From contig CALWXL010000010.1 in NCBI GenBank assembly GCA_944385485.1, positions 1 through 33,307 of the forward strand: a stretch of DNA of 33,307 bases, given 5' to 3'. This DNA is from an uncultured Oscillospiraceae bacterium. GTDB lineage: Bacteria; Bacillota; Clostridia; Oscillospirales; Oscillospiraceae. The position numbers were made by a program, and so were the translations under genes. Position 1 is the stretch's first letter, and each line of letters starts with the position of its first letter. Below, piece by piece: positions 16,237 through 22,851 of this stretch. Below the pieces are notes generated by a model. That model saw only the letters and a program-made list of their open reading frames with translations, did not search any database and was not told where the DNA came from.

Positions 16237-17265
16237 TTATTCATTCATCATTTTTTCTTCGGCCTCAATCTCCCGGAACCGGGGCATAATGCCAATTTTA
16301 TCCGGGGTGTGCACGGGCAGCTGATAGATATCATGGCCGGGGAAGGGGTTGCCCTCCACCAGACAGGGGCCGTCAGGGGTGAAGCACACGTCCCAGCCCA
16401 CATACCCCACCTGGGGAATGACCTGGGCAGCCTGGGAGACCATGTCCACCGCCTTGTCCCAATCGGGGAACTGGAAGCCCTTGATGGGGGTACCGGTGGC
16501 GGGATGGTTTTCATACAGGTTCTTGGCCTTGTCCAGGGCCCGGTCGATGACCACACCACGCTGGGGGTCCATGGGAGCCACCATGCCCCCGCTGTTGAAG
16601 TTATCCACAAACTTGCCGTTGCCGATGCGGAACATGGCAGTGACCAAGTACACCTTGCCGTGCTTGCCCCGGATGGTCACCATGCGCACGGTGTTGATGG
16701 AGCCGGGGTAGATGGCAGACACCTGGGGGTGCTGCTCCAGCACCTGCTCTAGCTCCAGGTTGGGGGCACGCTCCACCAGATGGTCATAGAGGGCGTCCAG
16801 GGAGGGGAAGTCCTGGGTGCGTAACTTCTCAATGCCCCAGCCGCAGCTGCCCCGGGAAGGCTTGGCCATAAACACCTCATGGTTGGACAGAAAGCCCATC
16901 ACCTGCTCCCGGTTGTCCCCGGTGACGGGGGCCCAATCCCGATGGAGATAGGCGCCGAAGAGGGTGTTGAACTGCACCTTGTCGTCAAACTGTCCCGTGT
17001 AAGCCTTGTCGTTGTACTTCACCACCAGGGCGTTGTTGCGCCCCCGGGTGAGGTAGGTGTCCCGCTGCTGGGGTGTCAGATTGTACATCTCAAATAGGTC
17101 ATAGTCCATATAACCCGCCCCGTACTTCACGGCACAGTCCTTCATGTCCCGGAAAATGGCCAGCCGGGACCGCCCGGTCTTTTTGTGGATGGAGCTGATC
17201 TTCTCCCACATGGCCTTGTAGTTCATATTCATCACACGCTGGAACAGATACTTCACGTTTGCCAC
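16237..17265 (-). CDS. ATP-grasp protein, sugar-transfer-associated type
   Basis: A 342-residue ATP-grasp enzyme resembling the sugar-transfer-associated ATP-grasp family found in polysaccharide and cell-surface loci. Visible elements are the nucleotide-binding strand and loop FMAKPSRGSCGWGIEKL, the mid-domain SINTVRMVTIRG and the C-terminal metal/ATP site VGWDVCFTPDGPCLVEGNP, with Asp and the Glu-x-Asn expected to hold Mg2+. The GTG at 17265 is preferred because GAGGGA lies 6 bases upstream. The longer frame from 17301 starts at about the predicted transcription start and has no site. It is transcribed divergently from bioY and stands alone. The acid and amine it ligates are unknown. Confidence 0.85.
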   Translation of the reverse strand: MANVKYLFQRVMNMNYKAMWEKISSIHKKTGRSRLAIFRDMKDCAVKYGAGYMDYDLFEMYNLTPQQRDTYLTRGRNNALVVKYNDKAYTGQFDDKVQFNTLFGAYLHRDWAPVTGDNREQVMGFLSNHEVFMAKPSRGSCGWGIEKLRTQDFPSLDALYDHLVERAPNLELEQVLEQHPQVSAIYPGSINTVRMVTIRGKHGKVYLVTAMFRIGNGKFVDNFNSGGMVAPMDPQRGVVIDRALDKAKNLYENHPATGTPIKGFQFPDWDKAVDMVSQAAQVIPQVGYVGWDVCFTPDGPCLVEGNPFPGHDIYQLPVHTPDKIGIMPRFREIEAEEKMMNE

Positions 17266-17303
17266 GGTTCGTCCCTCACATTTTTCATAGAGTAATCCCA
17301 TCT

Positions 17304-17332
17304 AAAGTATCACACATTTTGGTCCATGGCAA
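17304..17332 (-). promoter_or_regulatory. promoter of the ATP-grasp gene
   Basis: On the minus strand the -35 is TTGCCA (17327-17332), the spacer 17 bp, and the -10 TACTTT (17304-17309). This start point supports translation from GTG 17265. Confidence 0.65.
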
Positions 17333-17336
17333 GCGG

Positions 17337-17365
17337 TTGACAGGGGAAAAGTTATATTGTATACT
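17337..17365 (+). promoter_or_regulatory. sigma-A promoter of bioY
   Basis: The consensus -35 TTGACA (17337-17342), a 17-bp spacer and -10 TATACT (17360-17365). The -10 lies inside the BirA-type operator. The opposite ATP-grasp promoter begins only 4 bp away. Confidence 0.92.
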
Positions 17366-17388
17366 TAAATTCGAATTTAGTATACAAT
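17356..17388 (+). promoter_or_regulatory. BirA-type biotin operator
   Basis: The 10-bp arms ATTGTATACT and AGTATACAAT are exact reverse complements, separated by 13 bases that include the palindrome AAATTCGAATTT. The form TTGTATAC-N15-GTATACAA matches the layout of Firmicutes BirA sites (TTGTTAAC-N14-16-GTTAACAA) with an altered core. Biotinyl-AMP-loaded BirA bound here would cover the -10 and shut off bioY when biotin is plentiful. Confidence 0.85.
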
Positions 17389-17401
17389 AGGTGGTGACCT
17401 T

Positions 17402-17959
17402 ATGAAACAGCGTACCATACAACAGGTGTGTGCCTGTGGGGTGATGGCGGCGGTAATCTGCGTGCTCAGCCCCTTTTCGGTGCCCATTGGCCCGGTTCCG
17501 GTGGCCTTTGCCAACCTGGCCATCTTTCTGGCGGTGTATCTGCTGGGGTGGAAGTGGGGGACGGTGAGCTGTCTGGCCTATCTGCTGGTAGGCCTGGCAG
17601 GGCTTCCGGTGTTTGCCGGGTTCAGCGGCGGTGCCGGGGCTCTTCTGGGACCCACGGGAGGCTATCTGATTGGCTATCTGCCCATGGCCCTGGTGGGGGG
17701 CTGGGTGGTGGACCACACCCGAGCCAAATGGCTCCATGCTCTGGGCCTGGTGGTGGGTACCGCCCTGTGCTACCTGCTGGGTACCGCCTGGTTCTGCTGG
17801 CAGGGTGGCTACACCGTAGGAGCCGCCCTGGGGCTGTGCGTGACGCCGTTCATTCCCTTTGACCTGGGGAAAATCGTCATTGCCATTGGTCTGGGTAGCT
17901 TGCTGCGCCGCCGACTGGCCCAGGCGGGCTTTGATTGGGAGAAGTCCGGTGTGCGCTGA
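17402..17959 (+). CDS. bioY: biotin transporter BioY (ECF substrate-binding subunit)
   Basis: S component of an energy-coupling-factor vitamin transporter that captures biotin at the membrane. The 185-residue protein has six hydrophobic helices. Family signatures are PVPVAFANLAIFLAVYLLG, the loop GLAGLPVFAGFSGGAGALLG-PTGGYLIGY, and the late TPFIPFDLGKIVIA helix. AGGTGG lies about 7 bases before the ATG. The BirA-type operator upstream confirms biotin-responsive control. No biotin synthesis genes or EcfA/EcfT genes are nearby, so it probably works with a shared ECF module encoded elsewhere. It is monocistronic. Confidence 0.96.
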   Translation: MKQRTIQQVCACGVMAAVICVLSPFSVPIGPVPVAFANLAIFLAVYLLGWKWGTVSCLAYLLVGLAGLPVFAGFSGGAGALLGPTGGYLIGYLPMALVGGWVVDHTRAKWLHALGLVVGTALCYLLGTAWFCWQGGYTVGAALGLCVTPFIPFDLGKIVIAIGLGSLLRRRLAQAGFDWEKSGVR

Positions 17960-18020
17960 TGGCACATCCTGTTCGTTCCACTCGTCCCTGTGCGCCTGGG
18001 GCGAAACCTGACCATGGTTT

Positions 18021-18039
18021 GGGCGGATGATATCCGCCC
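18021..18039. repeat. short palindromic repeat
   Basis: GGGCGGAT-GAT-ATCCGCCC has perfect 8-bp arms with a 3-base centre, followed by CCTACGG. Palindromes of this style are dispersed in intergenic regions of Oscillospiraceae, by recollection only; a second copy is not seen in this window. Confidence 0.5.
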
Positions 18040-18264
18040 CTACGGTAGCACCACAACAGACCACCGGCAGCTGGGAACAGCTGCTTTCCAGGGTAAGGCC
18101 CGGATGGAGAAACCGCCCCGCCATAGGGCCAGATGCCCAAGGTGGCCTGGTGTGATGGCACAAACAGGATCACAGTCAGACAGACGGGCCGGAGGGTGTG
18201 GCTGCGCATGCCCAGCTCGGTACCCCAGGGAGGTTCTTAGGGGGGAACGCCCTAAGCGGCTTTT

Positions 18265-18292
18265 GGTTCCTTTTGGCCGTGCAAAAGGAACC
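18265..18292. repeat. 11-bp inverted repeat
   Basis: GGTTCCTTTTG (18265-18275) and CAAAAGGAACC (18282-18292) flank a 6-base loop. There is no T-run of terminator type, and it is likely a repeat-derived hairpin. Confidence 0.5.
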
Positions 18293-18343
18293 CCCAGCGG
18301 GGAGCGTCCCCACCGGGCTGGCAGGCCAAGAGAAAATCTAACA

Positions 18344-18381
18344 AAAAAGTGGAAGCAACCAGCCTGTTGCTTCCACTTTTT
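18344..18381. terminator. bidirectional terminator after the hydratase gene
   Basis: A 16-bp perfect stem is formed by AAAAAGTGGAAGCAAC (18344-18359) and 18366-18381, with a 6-base loop. A-runs and T-runs on the two sides let it act in both directions. It lies 5 bases beyond the hydratase stop and may also stop bioY transcripts. Confidence 0.9.
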
Positions 18382-18385
18382 GCAC

Positions 18386-20605
18386 TTATTGAGCGTAGTA
18401 GTTGATGAGGCAGCCGGCCAGGATGATATCCCGTTCCTCCCGGGTCAGGCCGGGCAGGGAGAGGGTGACGGGGGTGGCAGTGCCATCCCGCAGCACCTGG
18501 GCCTGGACCGTCTCGCCGTCGCCCTGGAGCAGGGCGCGGATGCCGGGGATGTACACCCGGTCGCCGGGCTGGAGGTTCAGCTGCTCCAGCTGGGATGCGA
18601 TGAAGGGGAGCATGCCCCAGTTGACCACATTGGAGCGGTAACGCTTGGTGGCGTACTCCTGGGCGATGTTGGCGCAGCCGCCCAGCACACGCTGACAGGA
18701 GGCGGCCTGCTCCCGGGCGGAGCCGTCGCCGGGCTTGAGGGCCATCACCAGGGAGCCCAGTCCGGTGGTGGCGGGGTCGTAGCCCTCCAGTGCGGCCAGC
18801 ACCTGGGGGTCCTGAGGATTGTGGCGGCGCAGCTGCTCCACCTTCTGGATCTCCTTGGCCCGGGGCACATACTGGGGATCCTTGCGGCTGAGGGCAAACT
18901 CGGACAGGCGCAGGGGGTTGGAGCGGTAGGAGGAGGTCTCACCGGAGGGGATGAGCTCGTCGGTGGTGGTGACGGGGTCATAGATGGCGCAGGCCACGGT
19001 GAGCATCAGGTTCTCGGGCAGGGCGATCTGCTCCGGCCAGTCGGCGATGTTGGGACCAAACACCAGTTCCTCGTCGGGGTTGGCCTTGCCCACGCCGTAG
19101 TAGACTCGAGACTGGTAGGAGGAGCCGTCGTAGCTCCACTGTTCATCGGCCCGGTCGGCGGGCACCTCGGGCAGCTGGTCGGCAGCGGTGAGCACGCCGC
19201 CCATCTTGGCGGTGGCGGCAATGGAGCGGGCGTCCATGAGGGCCACATAGGACACTTGACCCTCGCCGGGCTTGGAGCCCTCCCGGTTGGGGAAGTTGCG
19301 GGTGGAGTGGCGGATGGAGAAGGCTCCGTTGGCGGGCACGTCTCCGGCGCCGAAGCAGGGGCCGCAGAAGCAGGAGCGCACCGAGGCGCCGGCGGCCATC
19401 AGGGTGGTGATGTAGCCCTGGCGGGTCAGCTCCTGCATGATGGGCATGGAGCCGGGATAGCAGGACAGCCAGAAGTGGTCAGCTCCGGTGGGGGTAGTGC
19501 CCAGGATCTCGGCGGCCCGGCGCAGGTTCTGGTAGGTGCCGCCGGAGCAGCCGGCGATGACGGCCTGGTCCACGTGGAACTTGCCGTCGCGGATCTTGGC
19601 GGACAGGGGAGCGGGGGGCTCAATGCCCAGCTGCTCCCGGGTGTTCTGCTCCACCATGTGGAGCATGTCCTCCATGTTGGCCTGGAACTCGGCGATGGGG
19701 AAGGCATTGGAGGGGTGGAAGGGCAGGGCGATCATGGGCTGCACCTTGTCCAGCTCCACGTGTACCACCCGGTCGTAGTAAGCTCCCTCACCAGGCTGCA
19801 TCTGGTGGTAGCTGGCTCCACGGCCCAGCAGGGTCAGGGCGGTCTGGGTGTGGGTGTCGGTCTGCCACACCGAGGACAGGCAGGTGGTCTCGGTGGTCAT
19901 CACGTCGATGCCGGAGCGGTAGTCCATGGACAGGTTGGCCACGCCGGGGCCGAAGAACTCCATGACGGCGTTTTTTACTGCGCCGGACTGGAAGGTGGCC
20001 TTCACCAGAGCCAGAGCCACGTCCTGAGGGCCTACGCCGGGCCGGGGGACTCCGGTGAGGTAGATGGCCACCACCTGGGGATAGGCGATGTCATAGGTCT
20101 TGCACAGCAGCTGGCGGGCCAGCTCGGGGCCGCCCTCGCCGATGGCCATACAGCCGTAAGCGCCGTACCGGGTGTGGGAGTCGGAGCCCAGGATCATCTT
20201 GCCGGGGGCAGCGTACCGCTCCCGCATGTAGGAGTGGATGACGGCCTGGTGGGCGGGGACAAACTCACCGCCGTACTTCTTGGCCGCAGACAGGCCGAAG
20301 TTGTGGTCATCCTCGTTGATGGTGCCGCCCACAGCGCACAGGGAGTTGTGGCAGTTGGTGAGCACGTAGGGCAGAGGAAACTCCTTGAGGCCGGAGGCCC
20401 GGGCGGTCTGAATGATGCCCACATAGGTGATGTCGTGGGAGGCCATGGCGTCAAAGCGCAGGGAGAGACGCTCCATGGAGCCGGACGTGTTGTGAGATTT
20501 CAGGATGGAGTAGGCCATGGTGGCCTCCACGCCAGCCTGGGTCTTTTCCGCCGGGACCAGCTGGCCCTTCTGCCAGCTCATGCCCTGGTTGTGAATGGTA
20601 ATCAT
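18386..20605 (-). CDS. aconitase-superfamily hydratase (YbhJ-like)
   Basis: A 739-residue 4Fe-4S hydratase of the aconitase superfamily, closest in feel to E. coli YbhJ rather than AcnA/AcnB. The substrate-binding motif DSHT is at 142-145. Likely cluster cysteines are C353 (GCSGG) and C414/C417 (CGPCFG). The substrate arginines R436 and R441 lie in RNFPNR, matching RNFTGR of aconitase. The C-terminal swivel motif GDGSAREQAA (626-635) corresponds to GEGSSREHAA, so the catalytic serine (S629) and arginine remain, while the second Ser is Ala and His is Gln. AAGGAGG lies 8 bases before the ATG. It is monocistronic, with no citrate synthase or isocitrate dehydrogenase nearby. The exact substrate is uncertain. 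Confidence 0.88.
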   Translation of the reverse strand: MITIHNQGMSWQKGQLVPAEKTQAGVEATMAYSILKSHNTSGSMERLSLRFDAMASHDITYVGIIQTARASGLKEFPLPYVLTNCHNSLCAVGGTINEDDHNFGLSAAKKYGGEFVPAHQAVIHSYMRERYAAPGKMILGSDSHTRYGAYGCMAIGEGGPELARQLLCKTYDIAYPQVVAIYLTGVPRPGVGPQDVALALVKATFQSGAVKNAVMEFFGPGVANLSMDYRSGIDVMTTETTCLSSVWQTDTHTQTALTLLGRGASYHQMQPGEGAYYDRVVHVELDKVQPMIALPFHPSNAFPIAEFQANMEDMLHMVEQNTREQLGIEPPAPLSAKIRDGKFHVDQAVIAGCSGGTYQNLRRAAEILGTTPTGADHFWLSCYPGSMPIMQELTRQGYITTLMAAGASVRSCFCGPCFGAGDVPANGAFSIRHSTRNFPNREGSKPGEGQVSYVALMDARSIAATAKMGGVLTAADQLPEVPADRADEQWSYDGSSYQSRVYYGVGKANPDEELVFGPNIADWPEQIALPENLMLTVACAIYDPVTTTDELIPSGETSSYRSNPLRLSEFALSRKDPQYVPRAKEIQKVEQLRRHNPQDPQVLAALEGYDPATTGLGSLVMALKPGDGSAREQAASCQRVLGGCANIAQEYATKRYRSNVVNWGMLPFIASQLEQLNLQPGDRVYIPGIRALLQGDGETVQAQVLRDGTATPVTLSLPGLTREERDIILAGCLINYYAQ

Positions 20606-20645
20606 AGGGAAAACCTCCTTGGGAGTGATTTGTCACTTTCACTTT

Positions 20646-20674
20646 AGTGTAGCAAACAATCTCTCGCTTTGCAA
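20646..20674 (-). promoter_or_regulatory. sigma-A promoter of the hydratase gene
   Basis: On the minus strand the -35 is TTGCAA (20669-20674), the spacer 17 bp, and the -10 TACACT (20646-20651) preceded by TGC (extended -10). Confidence 0.75.
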
Positions 20675-20697
20675 GGGCTCAGGGGTGGAAATTGCAA

Positions 20698-20729
20698 AAA
20701 AATCCCCGAACCGAAGTTCGGGGATTTTT
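20698..20729 (-). terminator. terminator of the sigma/anti-sigma operon
   Basis: A 14-bp stem AAAAATCCCCGAAC (20698-20711) pairs with 20716-20729 around a 4-base loop. On the minus strand it ends in a run of seven T. It lies 6 bases after the anti-sigma stop. Its 22-base core (20703-20724) recurs exactly at 22600-22621. Confidence 0.92.
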
Positions 20730-20735
20730 GGGAGG

Positions 20736-22028
20736 TCACTGGGAATCGGGGACGGCCCAGGCGTGCATCCGCTCCAGAATGGTGTCGTCATAATCGAAGG
20801 ACAGAGAATAGGTGGCGTCCTGGCTGGGAAGGGAGCCTGCTTCATACTGCACCCTCAGCAGGTCCGAGCTTAGGATCAGCCGATCCGGTTCAAAGGCATC
20901 CTCCATCTCCTGGCGCAGCGTGGGGTCGGTGATTCCGGCCTCGTCCAAAAGGACTTGCCCCAGCTCCTCCTGGGTACAGGTGAACAGATCTTCCATGTCT
21001 ACCAGCTCTCCGGTGTCCTTGTAGAAAGCCGTGCAAGCCTCCTGATACTTGGAGGGGGCATAGAGGGTGGTGGTGAAATAAATCACCTTGGGGCTGGATA
21101 CCGTGGGGGAGAAGGTTTGCGTGACGAGACAGGTGGAGAAGGATGCCGGGGAGCCTGCCTGAAGATAGGACTGGTAGGCAGCCTCCAGTTCTTCCAGCTC
21201 GTCATACAGCTGAAAATGTTTCTCAAGGTACGCAATGATGTTCTCCTGAGCCTCCTGGGACAGCTGCTCCAGATCTTCCAGACCCGCCATACCGATGGCA
21301 GGAGGGGTGGGGGTATGCACGTCCAGAAGTTCCGGGCCATTGGGCAGAGCGTACAGCACGCCTCCGTTCTTCTGCCAAACCTCCACTTGGGTACCATCCT
21401 CCAGCAGGACGGGGTCAGGCGTTTGGTAGGCGTCGATCTCCACCAGTCGGGCGGAATAGGTGGGGAGTTTCTTTCCATCCCGGTTGCTGATGCTCTCCGC
21501 AGTGCTGCCCAGTTCGGCGTAGATGTGCAGGGCGTCGTCGATGGCTCCATCCCGGAAGGCCTGGTCGGTATAGGTGTCAAAGAAAGATATGACTTTGGTG
21601 TTCTCCTCCATGAGCAGCCCGACCTGGTCCCTTCGGGGGGTGTACACCACATAGGCCACGTCCCCTGTGGTGCTGTTCACATGGGTCTCCAGGATTTGCC
21701 CGGTCACTTCCAGGGGGGAGCGGTTGCACCAGGCCCACAGGGCCACCAGGCCGCATACCACCCCCACCAGCACGGCGGCAAGGATAAAGCCCTTGGAGAA
21801 GGCCTGCCGTCTCCCCCGCTTCCAGGCAGAGGACGCCGCCTGTGCCACGGTGCGCTCTTCCACCTGGGGGTGATCGGTGGCCAGGGGTGCGCGCATACGC
21901 TCCCACTCCGCCCGACATTGGGGACATTCCTCCATGTGGGCCTCCACCAGCTGACAGCTCTCCGGGCTGCACACGCCGTCCTGATACAGAGGGAGCAGGT
22001 CACGGATGACGTTACACGGTATCTTCAT
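20736..22028 (-). CDS. membrane anti-sigma factor, zinc-finger type, large extracytoplasmic domain
   Basis: A 430-residue protein that should hold the adjacent ECF sigma factor at the membrane. The N-terminal zinc-binding anti-sigma domain has H31-x3-C35-x2-C38 (HMEECPQC). One TM helix spans about 80-101 (FILAAVLVGVVCGLVALWAW). The remaining 330 residues are outside the membrane. The C-terminal part (about 315-425: FTTTLYAPSKY, DTGELVDMEDLF, FDYDDTILERM) looks to me like a DUF3298/RsiV-type domain, the lysozyme-sensing fold of RsiV; this is a tentative by-eye call. The ATG at 22028 has AAGGAGGG 6 bases upstream. It overlaps the sigma gene by 17 bases, indicating coupling. Confidence 0.85.
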   Translation of the reverse strand: MKIPCNVIRDLLPLYQDGVCSPESCQLVEAHMEECPQCRAEWERMRAPLATDHPQVEERTVAQAASSAWKRGRRQAFSKGFILAAVLVGVVCGLVALWAWCNRSPLEVTGQILETHVNSTTGDVAYVVYTPRRDQVGLLMEENTKVISFFDTYTDQAFRDGAIDDALHIYAELGSTAESISNRDGKKLPTYSARLVEIDAYQTPDPVLLEDGTQVEVWQKNGGVLYALPNGPELLDVHTPTPPAIGMAGLEDLEQLSQEAQENIIAYLEKHFQLYDELEELEAAYQSYLQAGSPASFSTCLVTQTFSPTVSSPKVIYFTTTLYAPSKYQEACTAFYKDTGELVDMEDLFTCTQEELGQVLLDEAGITDPTLRQEMEDAFEPDRLILSSDLLRVQYEAGSLPSQDATYSLSFDYDDTILERMHAWAVPDSQ

Positions 22029-22503
22029 CAAAATCCCTCCTTAGCTTGGTTTTGGCCCGGTAGAAGATGACTCTGGCCCAGCTGTCCGTCTTGCCAAACA
22101 GTTCTCCGATCTGGGCAAAGGGCAGTTCCCCAAAGACCCGCAGGGAGAAGACTTCCTTGTACGGCTCCGGGAGCTGGTGCAGCAGCATATGGAGCTTGCG
22201 GGCGGTCTCCTGGTCCATGAGGTCTCGCTCAAAATCCGGGGCGGCGGAGTCCGGGAGAGGGGCTTCCCCCTCCTCTACCAGGCGCTTTTGCTGTTTGAAT
22301 TGGGTGAAATAGGTGTTCTTGGCGATTTGGCACAGCCAGACGTACAGCTGACAGGTGCCGTCAAACCGATGAATGTGCATCATGGCCTTGTAAAAGGCCT
22401 CTTGGGTCACCTCTTCGGCCACGTCCGGGTTGCGGCACATGGAATAGACAAATTTGTATACGCTGGGGAAATACTGGGCGTAGATCTGTTCAAAGTCAGC
22501 CAT
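22012..22503 (-). CDS. ECF-family RNA polymerase sigma factor
   Basis: A 163-residue extracytoplasmic-function sigma factor. Region 2 (about 8-75) includes YFPSVYKFVYSMCRNPDVAE, VTQEAFYKAM and the DNA-melting part LYVWLCQIAKNTYF. Region 4 (about 98-157) has LLHQLPEPYKEVFSLRVFGE followed by the helix-turn-helix PFAQIGELFGKTDSWARVIFYRAKTK. The ATG at 22503 with GGAGG about 7 bases upstream is used rather than the frame start at 22524. It is co-transcribed with its anti-sigma partner downstream and probably autoregulated from an ECF-type promoter. Confidence 0.95.
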   Translation of the reverse strand: MADFEQIYAQYFPSVYKFVYSMCRNPDVAEEVTQEAFYKAMMHIHRFDGTCQLYVWLCQIAKNTYFTQFKQQKRLVEEGEAPLPDSAAPDFERDLMDQETARKLHMLLHQLPEPYKEVFSLRVFGELPFAQIGELFGKTDSWARVIFYRAKTKLRRDFDEDTV

Positions 22504-22522
22504 ACTCTCACCTCCTTCACCC

Positions 22523-22552
22523 ATAAGACTGGGGAACCGTCAAAACGTTGCA
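22523..22552 (-). promoter_or_regulatory. candidate ECF-type autoregulatory promoter
   Basis: On the minus strand TGCAAC (22547-22552) lies 17 bp before GTCTTAT (22523-22529). The -35 is of the AAC type used by SigW/SigV-like factors, and no sigma-A promoter is evident in the same gap. Use by the adjacent sigma factor is inference. Confidence 0.5.
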
Positions 22553-22589
22553 AAGAATTTCAAAAAGATTTTACCATGAACGGATGCAC

Positions 22590-22623
22590 AAAAAAAGCCT
22601 CCCCGAACCGAAGTTCGGGGAGG
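22590..22623 (-). terminator. terminator between hppA/repeat and the sigma gene
   Basis: An 11-bp stem CCTCCCCGAAC (22598-22608) with GTTCGGGGAGG (22613-22623) is followed on the minus strand by GC and seven T (22596-22590). It should end transcripts running through hppA and the repeat. It shares a 22-base core with the terminator at 20698. Confidence 0.85.
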
Positions 22624-22687
22624 AGGCAGTAAATCAAAACGCATGGTATACTGCTGTGGCGCATGGAGGGAAAAGGCGACGCTCCAT

Positions 22688-22834
22688 AGGCTCCCATGTG
22701 TAAGGGGAGCTGTCAGCCGTGAGGCTGACTGAGGGGTTGACGGTAGAGGTGAGTGGGCCAAACAGGGGACGCTGCACCGTCAATCCCTCCGTCACAGCTG
22801 ACGCTGTGCCACCTCCCTTTACACAAGGGAGGCT
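22688..22834. repeat. MITE-like element with imperfect terminal inverted repeats
   Basis: The left arm (22688-22744, beginning AGGCTCCCATGTGTAAGGGG and ending TTGACGGT) and right arm (22776-22834, ending ACACAAGGGAGGCT) are imperfect reverse complements over almost their full 57-59 bases. Only about 31 bases lie between. There is no coding capacity. The structure is that of a miniature inverted-repeat element or a large stem-loop repeat. Similar CTCCC...TGACGG elements are frequent in gut Clostridia, by recollection. It sits 17 bases after the hppA stop. Confidence 0.75.
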
Positions 22835-22851
22835 TGGGTGCCGACCTAGCC

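Larger units (their letters stand above)
17960..18343. other. intergenic stretch with short inverted repeats, no gene seen
   Basis: Between bioY and the convergent hydratase I see no coding frame with a start site or recognisable product. Two compact palindromes are evident (listed separately). The rest is GC-rich with scattered small stem-loops and may be decayed repeat sequence. Confidence 0.5.

Noticed and set aside
16009..16240. Short plus-strand frames in the hairpin block as small proteins
   Set aside because: They run through inverted repeats, have no convincing ribosome site, and are best explained as spurious frames in repeat DNA.
17966..18170. 8-bp inverted repeat ATCCTGTT/AACAGGAT as ends of a small transposable element
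   Set aside because: Arms are short enough to arise by chance over 200 bases, with no target duplication or further terminal similarity.
17990..20647. 885-codon plus-strand reading frame
   Set aside because: It is antisense to the hydratase gene, whose conserved motifs, ribosome site, promoter and terminator are all clear. The plus-strand translation is low-complexity Gly/His/Val-rich.
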